Source: Meghimatium bilineatum
Lineage: Eukaryota > Mollusca > Gastropoda > Stylommatophora > Philomycidae
Length of the DNA stretch: 64,000 bases
NCBI GenBank assembly: GCA_034231615.1
Contig: CM067315.1
Location: 11,803,915 to 11,867,914, forward strand
Direction of reading: 5' to 3'
Part shown: one piece after another, positions 32,980-43,185 of the stretch
How the letters are laid out: the number at the start of each line of letters is the position of its first letter
Position numbering within the stretch: the stretch's first letter is position 1
Translations under genes and position numbers: made by a program
Notes under the pieces: generated by a model
The model's database searches: none
What the model was told of the DNA's origin: nothing
What the model saw: only the letters and a program-made list of their open reading frames with translations

Positions 32980-33185
32980 GCAAGTTCCCTTTCTTACTGT
33001 CTTTACCTCCCCTAACTCATGCGTCAGGTACCCTATTACAGCTGAGTCGACAGGAGGAGTGGTCGTGTCCGTCGAGAAATCACAATGGGAATTTTTGTTT
33101 TTCCGGACAAGGTTTCGAACCTGGTATGCTGTAATCCAGTGATAGCAAGCAAGCTCACTATCAACTAGGCTACTGTGCTCCTCAG
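32980..33185 (-). mobile_element. SINE-E, tRNA-derived
   Basis: On the minus strand GGAGCACAGTAGCCTAGTTG, then a GTTGATAGTGAGC (A-box-like) and CAGGTTCGAAACC (B box) spaced as in a tRNA gene, followed by a non-tRNA body with GTCGACTCAGCTGTAATAGG and GGTACCTGACGCATGAG. The anticodon arm does not fold cleanly and there is a long body, so this is a SINE and not a tRNA gene. Only one copy is in the window. Confidence 0.7.
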
Positions 33186-33394
33186 AATTAGTTTTAACAC
33201 TGTGCCTAACACCTCTCCCCTCCAAACTCTAGCATTATCCCTTCTCATTAAATCATGGCATAATTTCACTAACATTAGCCATTTTTGTAATTTGTGCAAC
33301 ATGCTCTGCAAGTGATGTAAAATTATTGACTACATGAAAACTGTTACATAGGCACGCGTTCCAGACAAGGAAAGACGTGACATTATTCTATTGA

Positions 33395-33760
33395 TCTGCT
33401 GATGCCCAAAAGGGGATCTGCTATGCATGTTGTAAGAGACAGCTAAGGAGCTTTAGGGGTGTACTTTTCTATCCTATCACATGGGTCAAAGTCACCATAA
33501 AGCCATGTCAAAGAATGAGTCTAGAGAACTGAGTTCATTATGTGTGGTTTACAGCTTGTCTGCGATATCTCGTCTTTCTGCGACACATTCCAACTTCAGA
33601 ATGAGTTCTGGGTTACTTTAGTATTCTATGGGATGGGTCAAGCCAACCCCAAATTTCCTTATTTATCTTTAACAACATACATGACAGGTCATAGTTTTGC
33701 TATTCTGCGCAACACTTTAAGATCCCATCAACATACTGGGGGCGACTAAATCTTCATATC
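33395..33760. mobile_element. Inverted pair of SINE-B copies
   Basis: Left part 33395-33505 (plus) resembles the 5' half of SINE-B (GTAAGAGACAGCTAAGGAGC, ATGGGTCAAAGTCACC, AAAGCCATG). The right part 33510-33755 (minus) holds the reverse 3' to 5' order (GTGTGGTTTACAGCTTG, GCGATATCTCGTCTTTC, TATGGGATGGGTCAAGCCAA). The two face each other tail to tail. Confidence 0.6.
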
Positions 33761-33844
33761 CATGATGAGGGGCTGGCTGTGATGTGTACTGACCCAAATA
33801 AAACATTAATTAAAGTCTATATTATTAATTTGAAGATTTGTCAC

Positions 33845-34139
33845 AACTTTCTAATTTTCAGGGGGATCTCCCTAGTGTAATGGGGGTTAAGCTGTTCGCC
33901 TTGAGTTCAAGAGGTCATGAGTTCGAATCTGGCTCATGCCATTTTGTGTATAAAGTGGATTTTTTCAGAGATCCCTGTGGGTTTTCACTTGAAGCTATGG
34001 AGTTACGTGCTATGAGTGGTACTCTTGGCAGGCGGCATGCCACTTTGTTGAGAGTGATGAGTATATATGGGAAACCAAGTACAGTGAAGTCAATCCTCTA
34101 CAACTTTTGAACCCTTTTTTAAACTTTTCTAATTTTCAG
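33845..34139 (+). mobile_element. SINE-D in a host splice acceptor, with duplication
   Basis: Body 33862-34121: GGGGGATCTCCCTAGTGTAA, a TGGGGGTTAAGC A-box-like segment, GTCATGAGTTCGAATCTGG (B box), then GCCATTTTGTGTATAAAGTG, GCCACTTTGTTGAGAG, and CCTCTACAACTTTTGAACCC at its 3' end. The flanks AACTTTCTAATTTTCAG (33845-33861) and AACTTTTCTAATTTTCAG (34122-34139) are the target-site duplication, and that sequence is itself a pyrimidine tract plus AG. Other copies are at 51505-51760 and, partial, at 4330-4450. Confidence 0.85.
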
Positions 34140-34265
34140 ATGATGAGAGATAAAAAAAGACAGAAAGTAGAACAGACTGCAGATAGGCATCAACAAATGA
34201 CTTCGGTAGTGGAATATGAAGAGTGGAAAAGAAAAATATTAGCTAGAGCTGCTGAAACCTCTTGA
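34140..34265 (+). CDS. Putative terminal exon of a coiled-coil protein
   Basis: Not recognised. It directly follows CTTTTCTAATTTTCAG, a strong acceptor. Only phase 0 is open: MMRDKKRQKVEQTADRHQQM, TSVVEYEEWKRKILARAAET, S, stop (42 codons, TGA at 34263). The peptide is charged and helical in character, as in the C-terminal end of a coiled-coil protein. A possible poly(A) signal AATAAA lies at 34879. It may close the same gene as the exons at 20074 and 23265 (same strand, same kind of composition), but an intervening exon would be needed to match phase, and the gene would then contain both LINE-I elements in its introns. It could also be the last exon of a separate gene. Confidence 0.5.
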   Translation: MMRDKKRQKVEQTADRHQQMTSVVEYEEWKRKILARAAETS

Positions 34266-34399
34266 TGCTTTACTAACCCTACTGCACATGAAGGGAAACA
34301 ATCAGAGCTTCATGATTGGGGTGCCAAAGAGGGAGTTTTAGTGGTGTACTTTGCTGTCCTATTACATGGGTCCTCCAATTGTGTTGTTAAATGTTGTGG

Positions 34400-34690
34400 G
34401 TGAAGTTGGAGTTGTCAGACTTTGGCAATTGTCAGCATGTGTCTCTTTAAGGTTTCTTTGATTGTCTCCATCCATCTAATTCTTGGTCTTCCTTGTTCCC
34501 TGTAGCCCGATCTTCAGCTGTTGTATGCACAAAGTGCTGGTTGCTTTGGTTCCATTCTAATGATGTGACTAAACCACCTTGTTTGCTGTCTCTCAATGTA
34601 GTCTTGAGATGGTTTTTATTTCTTCTCTGATATCTTCATTTCCCCGTTGGTCTCAATGTTTGATATTTTTAACTTTTCTCAAACATCTCA
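34400..34690 (-). mobile_element. LINE C-terminal scrap
   Basis: The minus strand encodes decayed blocks of a LINE tail (HLHQMRCLRKVKNI, NEDIREEI, H-NGTKATSTLCIQQLKIG, MDGDNQRNLKETHADNC). Frames are broken. Family not assigned. Confidence 0.5.
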
Positions 34691-34878
34691 TTTGATGCAA
34701 ATGTATTGTTAAAACCATACCTTGCAAGGTGATTTGGTGCCACTAGAATGGCCTGGTTCGATTCCCATTAGTCTCAAGAATTTTCACCTCGCTGGGGGAC
34801 TGTGTGTTAAAAATTTCAATGTGGTACCCTTATGACCCTGATGGATGCAAGCTTATAGATAGAATAGATATTTAATGT

Positions 34879-34884
34879 AAATAA
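34879..34884 (+). other. Possible poly(A) signal AATAAA
   Basis: AATAAA about 615 nt after the stop codon of the putative terminal exon. It may serve that gene, but such hexamers are frequent in AT-rich DNA. Confidence 0.3.
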
Positions 34885-35019
34885 AATTGTTGAAGATTAT
34901 ATGAAGTATTTTGTCATTTTTTAAATCCACAATGAATGACAGAATTATATCAAAGAATGATTGTCCAGATTTAGAGACATGTCTCAGAAATAAGATATTT
35001 CTTCTACATCAATCGCTCT

Positions 35020-35360
35020 GATTCTGAAATATTTTTGAGTCATGACCCCATTTTATAGAAACAAACTGATCTGTGACCCCATTTTACGAAACAAAATTAC
35101 CCTCTACCTGAATACATTAAAACAAGGTCTTGATATAGTTAAAAGAAAACATACAAAATTACGGCTTTTTGCGTCTTTACTGATGGTCGAAAAGCTGGCC
35201 AGTGCAAAATTTCATATGAACAAGGAGACCCTCAAATTAATTAAATTGCCAAAATGTATAGTGTCTATGTTTCACACAATTTCTTTTCCTAGGCAAGTTT
35301 TATTGGTTGGTTGGTTGCTGATCTAGCTGTCCATGGGCTCATGCCCTTTGACCCAATGCC
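35020..35360. repeat. Unclassified repeat-like stretch and repeat H end
   Basis: GACCCCATTTTA is repeated at 35044 and 35075 near a GAGTCATGACC motif of the kind seen at hAT element ends, without a matching partner end. At 35307-35352 is the repeat H end (GGTTGGTTGGTTGCTG, CCATGGGCTCATGCCCTTTG), shared with 4660. Confidence 0.4.
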
Positions 35361-35514
35361 ATTGTGTGATATATGCATGTGTTTGTGAGCTGTTGTATTG
35401 TTCCAAATAATGTGTTCCATTTATCTAGACCTGGAGAGAGAAGCATTTTCCTGATGTCATCCAGTGCTGTGCATTTAAAAAGATTGCGGTCAACATTTTC
35501 ATAGGGATGAGTGC

Positions 35515-35745
35515 AAAGAGATGGAAACCCTGTGCAAGAGATGGCGACAATCTAAAAGAGATGACAACAATCTGAAAGAGATGGCAGCCCTGTGAAAGAG
35601 ATAGAAACCCTGTTAAAGAGATGGCAACCCTATGAAAGAGATATAAACCATGTGAAAGAGATGGAAACCCTGTGAAACAGATAGAAACACAGTGAAAGAG
35701 ATGGAAACCCTGTGCAAGAGATAGAAACCTTGTGAAAGAGATAGA
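35515..35745. repeat. Degenerate ~20-bp tandem repeat
   Basis: About eleven units of GAAAGAGATGGAAACCCTGT with many substitutions (AGATAGAAACC, AGATGGCAACC). Older and less homogeneous than the other minisatellites. Confidence 0.85.
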
Positions 35746-35877
35746 AGATGGAGATCCGTTGCAGTCAACGCTTGAAGATTAGACTTGAAATAGCCACGGC
35801 TGCAATGCCCAGATTAAATATCATATGGGAGAGCAGAATAAGTACATCAGTGAAGATACGCCTAGATACCATTGTAT

Positions 35878-36401
35878 GCCATGTGTACCATTATAGGTCA
35901 TGTCGTGGTGTGAGACTCGGAATTGGGCGAGGGGTTCACGCTGTCGGTGAACGACACCACGGTTAAGAAGACGATAGAGCCATGTTCCAACTCTTCTCGC
36001 GGATGAGAAAAGGTTCAGCATCCGATGGGCATAGGCACAGAACGTCGAATTACACGAGGCAGGTTCACAGACGGCGGAACACCTCGCGCGAGATAGACGT
36101 GAACGACAATCGTCTTGGCGAAGAGTCACTACGCACCCACGTGACTGTCGACAGATAAGCAGGCTGTCACGGGCTAGGGAAGCCTACTACCCGAATTAAG
36201 GCATAACAAAAACGGATGTGCTGGGACTCGGATATCTAGACCACAAAGTGAACTAATCGAGGTACAAATAACACAATTCAACTGTGGAACTTATGACACA
36301 ACATACTTCGCTCTCGCCGGCGGAAATCTCACGATTTATTCGTTTTCGTTATAAGAGAATGAACGCAGAAGAAGAAGAATAGGCCATATGTACCATTATA
36401 G
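35878..36401 (+). mobile_element. 486-bp retroelement J with 19-bp duplication
   Basis: Body 35897-36382. Flanks GCCATGTGTACCATTATAG and GCCATATGTACCATTATAG differ at one base and are the target-site duplication. The body is more GC-rich than its surroundings and ends GAGAATGAACGCAGAAGAAG plus AAGAAT, the tail used by SINE-A and SINE-B. Part of it can be read as EAGSQTAEHLARDRRE-RQSSW, similar in style to a LINE C-terminus, so it is either a 5'-truncated LINE of an unseen family or a distinct short element. Confidence 0.75.
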
Positions 36402-36599
36402 ACCTATAAATCTAAAAAGAAATACATTTTCTATTTGTATGGGTACACAGATTTCTAGTTAAGATGTTGAGAAGAATATGCTATGTAATATGTCACTGTC
36501 ATTAGAAGCGCTGAAGAGAGTTTCATGGCTAGGCCTATATCAATCAATCAATAAACGGTAACCCTTCACGGTCGTAGGGGTGCCACATTGGTTGCTTCA

Positions 36600-36830
36600 G
36601 CACACAGAGTCCTCCAGCGAATTATATGAGTGTGGAGATATATTGTCCTGTCCATTCCTTGATGTTGTCTGTCCATGCCTTTATTTTCCCTCCTCTGTCT
36701 CTTCCACCATCGACAGTTCCCTGTAGTATTGTTTTTGACAAGGAATCATGTCCGAACCATGCTAGTTTCCGTAGTTTCACTATTGAAAGCAATGGTTCCT
36801 GAACTCCTGCACACATCTCTACTTTATTTC
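36600..36830 (-). mobile_element. LINE C-terminal scrap (family K)
   Basis: The minus strand encodes LLSIVKLRKLAWFGHDSLSK, TILQGTVDGGRDRGGK and WTDNIKEWTG, a common LINE tail. A relative is at 62440-62650 (minus: FGHVMRHDSLSKYILQ). Confidence 0.7.
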
Positions 36831-37204
36831 TTACCTACACATTAGTCTTATGTTATATTAGTCTTACTAATGTACACATTAGTCCCTATAGGAAATTCGT
36901 AGAATTTGTCTGTAGCATTTGTACTCGAAAGCCTGTAATCTTCTCAGGCCTATATAGGGACCTACCACTGACTCTAAAATATGTATGCTAAGTTTGGCAA
37001 TAAATAAACAGGATAGTGGAAAAATTAGAGATGTGGTTATATAGAGGAAAGTGTTGACAAGACATAGAGGATTTATTTAATTGTAGTTGGATTATCCCAT
37101 ATGTATTCCATCATTCTCAACAAAGCGATACGCGCCAGCCGATAGTATCATTCATAGCACGTAATTATGCAGCTTTAAGCTAAAGATTACTATAATTCAT
37201 AGGT

Positions 37205-37330
37205 AGGTAGGTTAATGAGTTTGCCTCTCTTTTGGAGAGGCGTGCCCCTTTCAACCAGCGGACAAAGTCCAATTAGACTATATCAGGACACAAGCTATAA
37301 TTCACGGTGATTTTCGCCATCTTTGTTAGC
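37205..37330. repeat. Short repeated segment
   Basis: Includes CTCTCTTTTGGAGAGGCGTG, an imperfect inverted repeat (CTCTC against GAGAG), and a CAAGCTATAATTCACGGTGA segment whose like is at 46032-46060 (TAAGCTACAATTCATGGTGG). Confidence 0.4.
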
Positions 37331-37470
37331 ATATTCTTCCCCGTGTCCTTGAGTGATGGGCGTGCCGAGGGGTTGCGGTCGCACCGGGCATCAAAATGCC
37401 CCTCAAAATAATGAAAACATTGAAATGGGATTTAAGTGCCTTTACCGTGCCAAAGTTAATGCCCCGCAAC

Positions 37471-37652
37471 CAGTGGCGTAGCGAGGGGGGGGGGGGCGGA
37501 GGTGCGGACCGCCCCGTGCGGCATCATCGGGTTGCGGCAAATTAATTTTCTTCCAAGCTTTCACAATCACTGACTGCCATATTTTTTTAATGTCACAAGG
37601 GCGGAAAATTATGATTCCGCCCCGGGCGCCATTCACCCACGCTACGCCATTG
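37471..37652. mobile_element. 182-bp MITE with CAGTGGCGTAGCG ends
   Basis: CAGTGGCGTAGCG at the left and its inverse CGCTACGCCATTG at the right (one mismatch). The inside has a G11-12 run, GCCCCGTGCGGCATC and GCCCCGGGCGCC. These terminal sequences are widespread among non-autonomous DNA transposons of animals. No clear target-site duplication. Confidence 0.8.
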
Positions 37653-38040
37653 ATGTTATGCCGTATAGTCTGATGTTTTTTGTTGTTGTTATGTTATAGG
37701 GAAAATCTGTTTTGTTTTTCCATTTACCAAGGCCCATGATAACTGATCTTTGGACATTCAATTTGGAACCACTGCCGGTTCAAAATTCAGTGAATGTATC
37801 CAAAATAGTTTCGTTGGGTGGTAAGAAAGTATTGTCATCCGCATAGGTGTACAACCTTTGTTCTCCTTTCCCTGTAATGAAAGTGCCTGAGATTGTGGTG
37901 TCTTGTCTGATCTTTCAAGAAGTGATCTCAGAGCGAGAACGTAGAGCAGGGGAGAGAGTGAGCAGCCCTGTCTAACTGACCTCGTTACCTTAAATTTTCA
38001 GTAAACGAATGGTTCACTAAGACTCTGCTCTCTGGTTTCG

Positions 38041-38343
38041 AATAAATTATTTCACGCGTGTGTTACCGGGCCTGAAATGGGAACAAAGAATAGCAACACT
38101 GTTTACCTTCCACGCATGTCGTAAAAGGCGACTAAGTTGTTTATGGGATGGAGTTGGCTGTCCCATCCCATATAAGGTAAGTGACACAAAGCCATGCTGA
38201 AGTCTGATGTGCCAGGCAGAAAGGCGCAGATATCGCAGCAATGCTGTAATCCATGAAACAACGCATTCCGTTCTCCTGACTACATCCTGCTAATCTGCAG
38301 GAGTTTGAGAACGAACGCAGAAGAAGAAGAATACATTATTTCA
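38041..38343 (+). mobile_element. SINE-B, full length with target-site duplication
   Basis: Body 38055-38329 (275 bp): CGCGTGTGTTACCGGGCCTG, GTCGTAAAAGGCGACTAAG, GATGGAGTTGGCTGTCCCAT, AAGGCGCAGATATCGCAGC, GACTACATCCTGCTAATCTG, GAGTTTGAGAACGAACGCAG plus AAGAAGAAG. Flanks AATAAATTATTTCA and AATACATTATTTCA are the 14-bp duplication (one change). This copy defines the family's ends. Confidence 0.9.
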
Positions 38344-38479
38344 ATCCACTTCCTGAAATATTCCTCTTTGCAGTTTTGTAGTGTTTTGTGTAGGTATGTG
38401 TGTGGTAGTCTATCAAATGTCTTATCTTGGCCGAGAGACAATATTGATGATGTACTATCTATATATCATAAAAGTTTTT

Positions 38480-39470
38480 TACTCCGATACGGCTTGCTGT
38501 GTAAGATCATAAAGTGGCTTTTCCAGCTGGTTCCCAGTAACAACGGGAGTAAAACAAGGATGTGTTTTGTCCCCAGTACTGTTTTGCATCGCGATTGATT
38601 GGGTGATGAGAAAATGCACAGATAAAAAACAGCTAGAAATCAAATGGGTAAACAAGACCTTGAAAGATCTAACCTTCGCAGATGATATTGCTCTCCTGAG
38701 TTCAACACATCAAGATCTCCAAGAAAAAACAGAAAGTCTTAATGTTTTTGCACAACAGATAGGCCTTCAAATAAACAAACATAAAACAAAAATCATGAAC
38801 TTTACTGGCCTGACAGAATCAATTAAATTAGATGATAATATACTAGACAACGTTTCAAATTTCGTATATTTGGGAAGCAAGATAACAGCAGACGGGGATA
38901 CCACGACAGAAATCAAGACTCGAATCGCTCTCGCCTCCAACGCCTTTAACAAACTCTCAAACATCTGGAGGTCGAAGATCGCAAGTAAACACATCAAACT
39001 GCGACTTTTCAATGCAAGTGTGATTCCATCATTGACATATGGATGTGAAAGTTGGAAATCTGCAGCAATAATGGATAAGAAATTAGTTGCCTTCGAGAAT
39101 AGATGCCTCAGGAAAATCACACATACTAATTGGAAAGACTTCAAATCAAACGACATACTAAGAGAGGAGACAAAACAAGAATATGAGATGAACATCATCA
39201 GAAAACGCTGCTGGACATACATCGGTTACAACTTAGAATGAAGGGAGATATAATTCCACGACAAGCCTTCATGTGGACACCAGACGGGAAAAAGAAAACA
39301 GGGAAGACCAAAAACAACGCTCAGAAGAACATTTATGAATGAACTAAAATCAAAAGGCATAAATGCACACGACCTGCAATCCTTGGCAACTGATCGACAT
39401 GCATGGAGAACTATGACATCCGCCCTATGTACCAAACCTGGCAAAAGAGGAACTGACTATCTGTATCGTG
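38480..39470 (+). mobile_element. R4 LINE, longest copy
   Basis: Contains a 224-codon open frame: SPVLFCIAIDWVMRKC, LKDLTFADDIALLSSTHQDL (FADD catalytic loop), AQQIGLQINKHKTKIMNF, FVYLGSKITADGDTTTEIKT, LTYGCESWKSAAIMDKKLVA, FENRCLRKITHTNWKDFKSN and RKRCWTYIGYN. After one shift it continues GRPKTTLRRTFMNELK, LATDRHAWRTMTSALC. The N-terminal part (VTTGVKQGCV) begins in another frame at 38530. The domain order fits a reverse transcriptase without RNase H. It carries the catalytic loop that other R4 fragments lack. Confidence 0.88.
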
Positions 39471-39544
39471 TGTGTAATTGGCTGTATCTCTTATGAAATG
39501 TGCATGTTGGTGTATGTTTCTGTGACACTGCACTGTTAATCTTC

Positions 39545-39775
39545 ATGAATGGGGAGGAAGTCCAACGTGACAATGTACATTTTCAAAGAATGGTAGAAAT
39601 GGGAGTGACTATAGGTTATGGGAGAAAGTGCTCCCTCTCCGGAAAGATCAGAAGAACGCGTAATCAGCAACTGACTGGGACACTGAGCGTATACGATTTT
39701 AGATGGCTGACGGAACGGCAATCAGAGCATATATGGGAATGCACCCAGTGCTGTAAATCTTGTTCCTAATCATGA
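39545..39775 (+). mobile_element. Family G LINE C-terminal scrap
   Basis: Encodes GRKCSLSGKIRRTRNQQLTG, TLSVYDFRWLTERQSEHIWE, CTQCCKSC, the closing block of family G. It follows the R4 LINE in the same orientation. Confidence 0.65.
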
Positions 39776-40244
39776 ATGAGCTTGTTAATAACTGGTTTTA
39801 GTTTGTTTGTTAGGGATTTTGTTAAAATTTTGTAGTCTGTGTTTAGAGGAGATATGGGTCTGTAGTTTTTCAGTAGCGTTTTGTCTGATGTATCTTTAGG
39901 GATGAGTGTGATGTATGACATGTTGAAACTGGGGGGGGGGGGGGGGGGAGTTCATTTCTTTCGAATCATTCTAGATAGATTTTTAATAACAGTGGGCCTA
40001 TGATGAAGAGGTATTGATAATATTCTGCCGTGAGTCCGCCAGATCCTGGTCATTTGCCTTTCTGCATTATCTTCACTGCTGCAGTTATTGTCTTCTTTTT
40101 TCTTTTGATAATTTTTTTAGTGCTCCTCTCCACGGTAATCTGTAGTAAATTTGTTATCAAATTTATTTACAACAAAGAAACATTTACAAAACCAATATAC
40201 ATTTTAAATGTGCATTTTGTTGACAACATTCATGAAAATATGGT

Positions 40245-40428
40245 GTAATGATAAATACTTTTTCTTCAGCGTTCATTCTCAAATTCCCGCTGGATCTCTT
40301 TTATAGCAGCACCATTATCCTACTAGATTTCCAGCGGCATTTAGTCCAGAGAATGGAAATGTGTTGTGTCGCCATTTTTTTGCACCAATGGCCCGACACA
40401 CCCATCTTTAGAAGGTAATGATAAATAC
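40245..40428 (-). mobile_element. SINE-A copy with 14-bp duplication
   Basis: Body 40259-40414, minus orientation (TTCTTCAGCGTTCATTCTCA on the plus strand). Flanks GTAATGATAAATAC on both sides are an exact 14-bp duplication. Left of it, 40150-40258 is a copy of repeat L (also at 11555). Confidence 0.9.
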
Positions 40429-40429
40429 A

Positions 40430-41065
40430 AGAAATTGTGTAAAGATTATTGAATTTTATTTTAAAGGCACAATTGTACCTTTTTCAAATAATATATATTT
40501 TAGGCACGTCCATAAGGACGGCGGATAGTGGAGACGAACAATTTAGAATAATGAGTCTAATTTTATTATATCTGGACTAAAATATGGGTAAATCTCATGT
40601 AGTGAGCGTGTTTGTTTCAGTTAGTTAAAAATAAATATTCTGTAAAATTGTATAGATAATACAAAATTACATTTGGCAAGTAATATTAAAATTTACTGTA
40701 GCAATGATACTATTTATTTAGTGTTAAGATTTGTAAAATACATCGATATATGCAATTGTAATCAGTTTTGTAAATAATCTCCCCGTAGTAAAGTTACTGC
40801 CCTTTGGAAATTAAATAAATGATCTTTACACAATATGGGACGATAATTAGCTTTCCCATTCAAAAACCTCTGATATAACTAAATTGGAATCACCCCCGTA
40901 GTTGAATATGGACAACCTTACAAGGGGATAACATAGGTAGTAGGTAGTGTGTTTCATTATATGTGTAACCTTTTTGACAGAAGCATACAATTCAAAAAGA
41001 ACAAACTAAATATTAAATTCACGTTTAAATAAAAAAATACAACAGAGTATATGAACTTTGTTTTG
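40430..41065. other. AT-rich spacer, no feature seen
   Basis: No open frame, tandem period or match to other repeats of the window was found. Confidence 0.4.
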
Positions 41066-41069
41066 ATAC

Positions 41070-41740
41070 ATCATCATAAGGTGCCGTCTTCGCAACCAAG
41101 GTTGGCTGCAACATATCTCCAACATCCCCTGTCTCTTGTTTTGATGGTGCACTCTGCTAGACTGTAACCTGTCCATCTTGTGATGTTACTCTCCCACTTG
41201 TATCTCTGTTAATCCCTTGCTCGCTTCACTTTGACTTTACCCTCAAGTAAGGTCTTCAATAAGGTGTCATGTCTTTTAATGTATCCAAAATATTTTATTT
41301 GCCTGATCTTTATTTCTCATAGTAATTCTTTCTTCATATTAAGTGTTTTTTAGCACCTCTTTATTTGTTTCTTCTCTTTCCATGATGTTCTCCCTATTCT
41401 CCTATATACCCACATTTCAAAGGCATCAATTCTGTCTTCTAATGGTTTATTTAGTGTTCATGTTTCTGAGCTATAGGCCATACATTAATATAGAATATAT
41501 GTATCATTTTATAATTCTCATTTTTAACTTGCTAGTAATTTGTTTAGATGTTTCTATTTTCCTTATGTCATTGAAGGTACTTTTGGCCATTCCTATTCTC
41601 CTTTAACTTGTTTCACATCTGCGATCATTTGTGACTACCGGTATGTGTCCAAGATATTGATGTTTTACTTGTTGTAGTTTCTCTCCGTGTATGTTTATGT
41701 TTAACTCTTGTTCTTCTGTGTCAAAGACAAAGAAACTCAT
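41070..41740 (-). mobile_element. RTE-1 LINE 3' half
   Basis: The minus strand encodes VFDTEEQELNINIHGEKLQQ, VKHQYLGHIPVVTNDR, KLKMRIIK, NKIFWIH, a GLTEIQVGE segment and LQSSRVHHQNKRQGMLEICC, ending at an ATCATCATCAAGG microsatellite (on the plus strand at about 41070). Stops and shifts throughout. Confidence 0.78.
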
Positions 41741-41999
41741 GCATATAGAACATCAAGGGCTGGACAGGTCAAGATATTTTGACACTCATCTTCATTGCTG
41801 AATATAGGATTCACTGAAGAATGTATGGACTTATATTATGATATGATAGCAGGCAGAGGAATGTGCCGTAAATGGAGACTGGTACTGACATTTCGTGCGA
41901 AGATGGTACCTCATCTTAAATTAATAGCTTATTGTAACATTATATTTCTGACGTTTATTAGGAAATGTGTCTTACTTTAAAAATATGCGTAGGTCTACT

Positions 42000-42405
42000 G
42001 TCCCTGATCTCTAAATAAATAGGTCAGACTTTAACCTGTTAAATTTTATCATTTTATCTTCATGGGGTAAACCCCCCCCCCCCCCAATAAATAAAGATTT
42101 AAAAAAATAAAATTATAATAAATAAATAAAAGAATATGCTTGAAAAACGTGTAATAACAATGTACACAGTGGCAGACACACTCACGTGACATTTACAGAA
42201 TGCAATTAAGTGTCTTCTTAGTTGTTTGGTCCATTAAACGCCTGGTTTGTGTATGTTGATGTCTTAGTGGAAATGTGAGAAATTCCAGCAAGTTTAGTGC
42301 CAGCGCTTCAACAAACAGACACAATTGTTTACATAGACTGTTTGTTGTTTCATGAAGACTCCTCTGGCTTCGTGAACTTTGCTTCCACGTGGTCTGGTGG
42401 TAAAG
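42000..42405. other. Spacer with poly(C) run
   Basis: Contains a C14 run near 42070 followed by AATAAATAAA; otherwise nothing I can support. Confidence 0.4.
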
Positions 42406-42407
42406 TT

Positions 42408-43060
42408 AGTTAGTTAGTTAGTCATCGGATCATCATCACTGCAAACTGGACATATCCATAGTTGCTCCGATCTCTCCTTGAGTGTATCCGCCATCACACT
42501 TCTGCTAACAGTACCGGTCCTATGCTGGTTGACCATCATTCTTCTGCGCCCCCCAAAATGTTCACCTCTAGCAACACCGCATTTCAATCCCTGATCTTTA
42601 ATCCTAGCCATCGAAAAGGAATCATCATCCACATTAGTCTCACTCTCGCGTGTTATATCTCTTAAGGAGTTCAAAACGTCAGCGTGATCCATCGCCCTGT
42701 GCCACAATCGCGCACGATGCCAGTTGATCCGCTCTTTCATTGCTTCGAACGCCCACATGTCCCAACACGAAAATAAATGTAACCACTTTCAAGCTCGCAT
42801 TTCTCAAGGCCTCAATCAACTGTTCGCGAACGAGACCCACTTGTACCTTCTTAATCATACTCATAGAGTCACTCAAGATGCAGACCTGCGTTACCTTCTG
42901 TGTGCGTAGCCACTCAAATGCCTTGGTCACCGCCATAGTCTCCATGGTCATACTACTCGTAGTGACCGCAAAGTCATTTACATGGTGGTAAAAGTCCATG
43001 CAAACCACTGATGGAGGATGGTAGACAACATGTTTGGAGATGAGTTTCGAACACATCATC
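42408..43060 (-). mobile_element. Family G LINE, RNase H and C-terminus
   Basis: The minus strand encodes an RNase H with TMETMAVTKAFEWLRTQKVT (Glu motif), CILSDSMSMIKK (Asp motif), FVLGHVGVRSNERADQLASC (His/Asp motif), then in another frame MARIKDQGLKCGVARG, GGRRRMMVNQHRTGTVSRSV, MADTLKERSEQLWICPVCSD. It ends in the repeat TTAGTTAGTTAG at 42409-42421, which is likely its tail, as 10784 and 53085 show the same TTAGTTAGT. One frame break in the middle. Confidence 0.82.
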
Positions 43061-43185
43061 TACACACATACATCTATCCCTGAACTCTCTACTCAGTGTA
43101 AACATGGTTTTAAATAGATAATCAATCCTTCAACAAGATCGATGCCTTCTGGCATACACGTCTTTTTAACTTCCTGTTTTATCTT

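Larger units (their letters stand above)
37690..40110 (-). mobile_element. L1/Tx1-like LINE, split by insertions
   Basis: The minus strand reads, from right to left: MQKGK-PGSGGLTAEYY and NYRPISPLNTDYKILTKSLT at 40110-39780, then DKTFDRLPHTYLHKTLQN at 38450-38344, then SVRQGCSLSPLLYVLALRSL at 38050-37700. These are successive reverse transcriptase blocks of an L1/Tx1-type element. The first gap holds an R4 LINE and a family G scrap (38480-39775, plus strand), the second a SINE-B (38055-38329). Many breaks. The catalytic loop is degraded. Confidence 0.7.

Noticed and set aside
33105-33180. tRNA gene on the minus strand
   Set aside because: A and B boxes are present, but the fold is poor and the sequence continues into a conserved SINE body.
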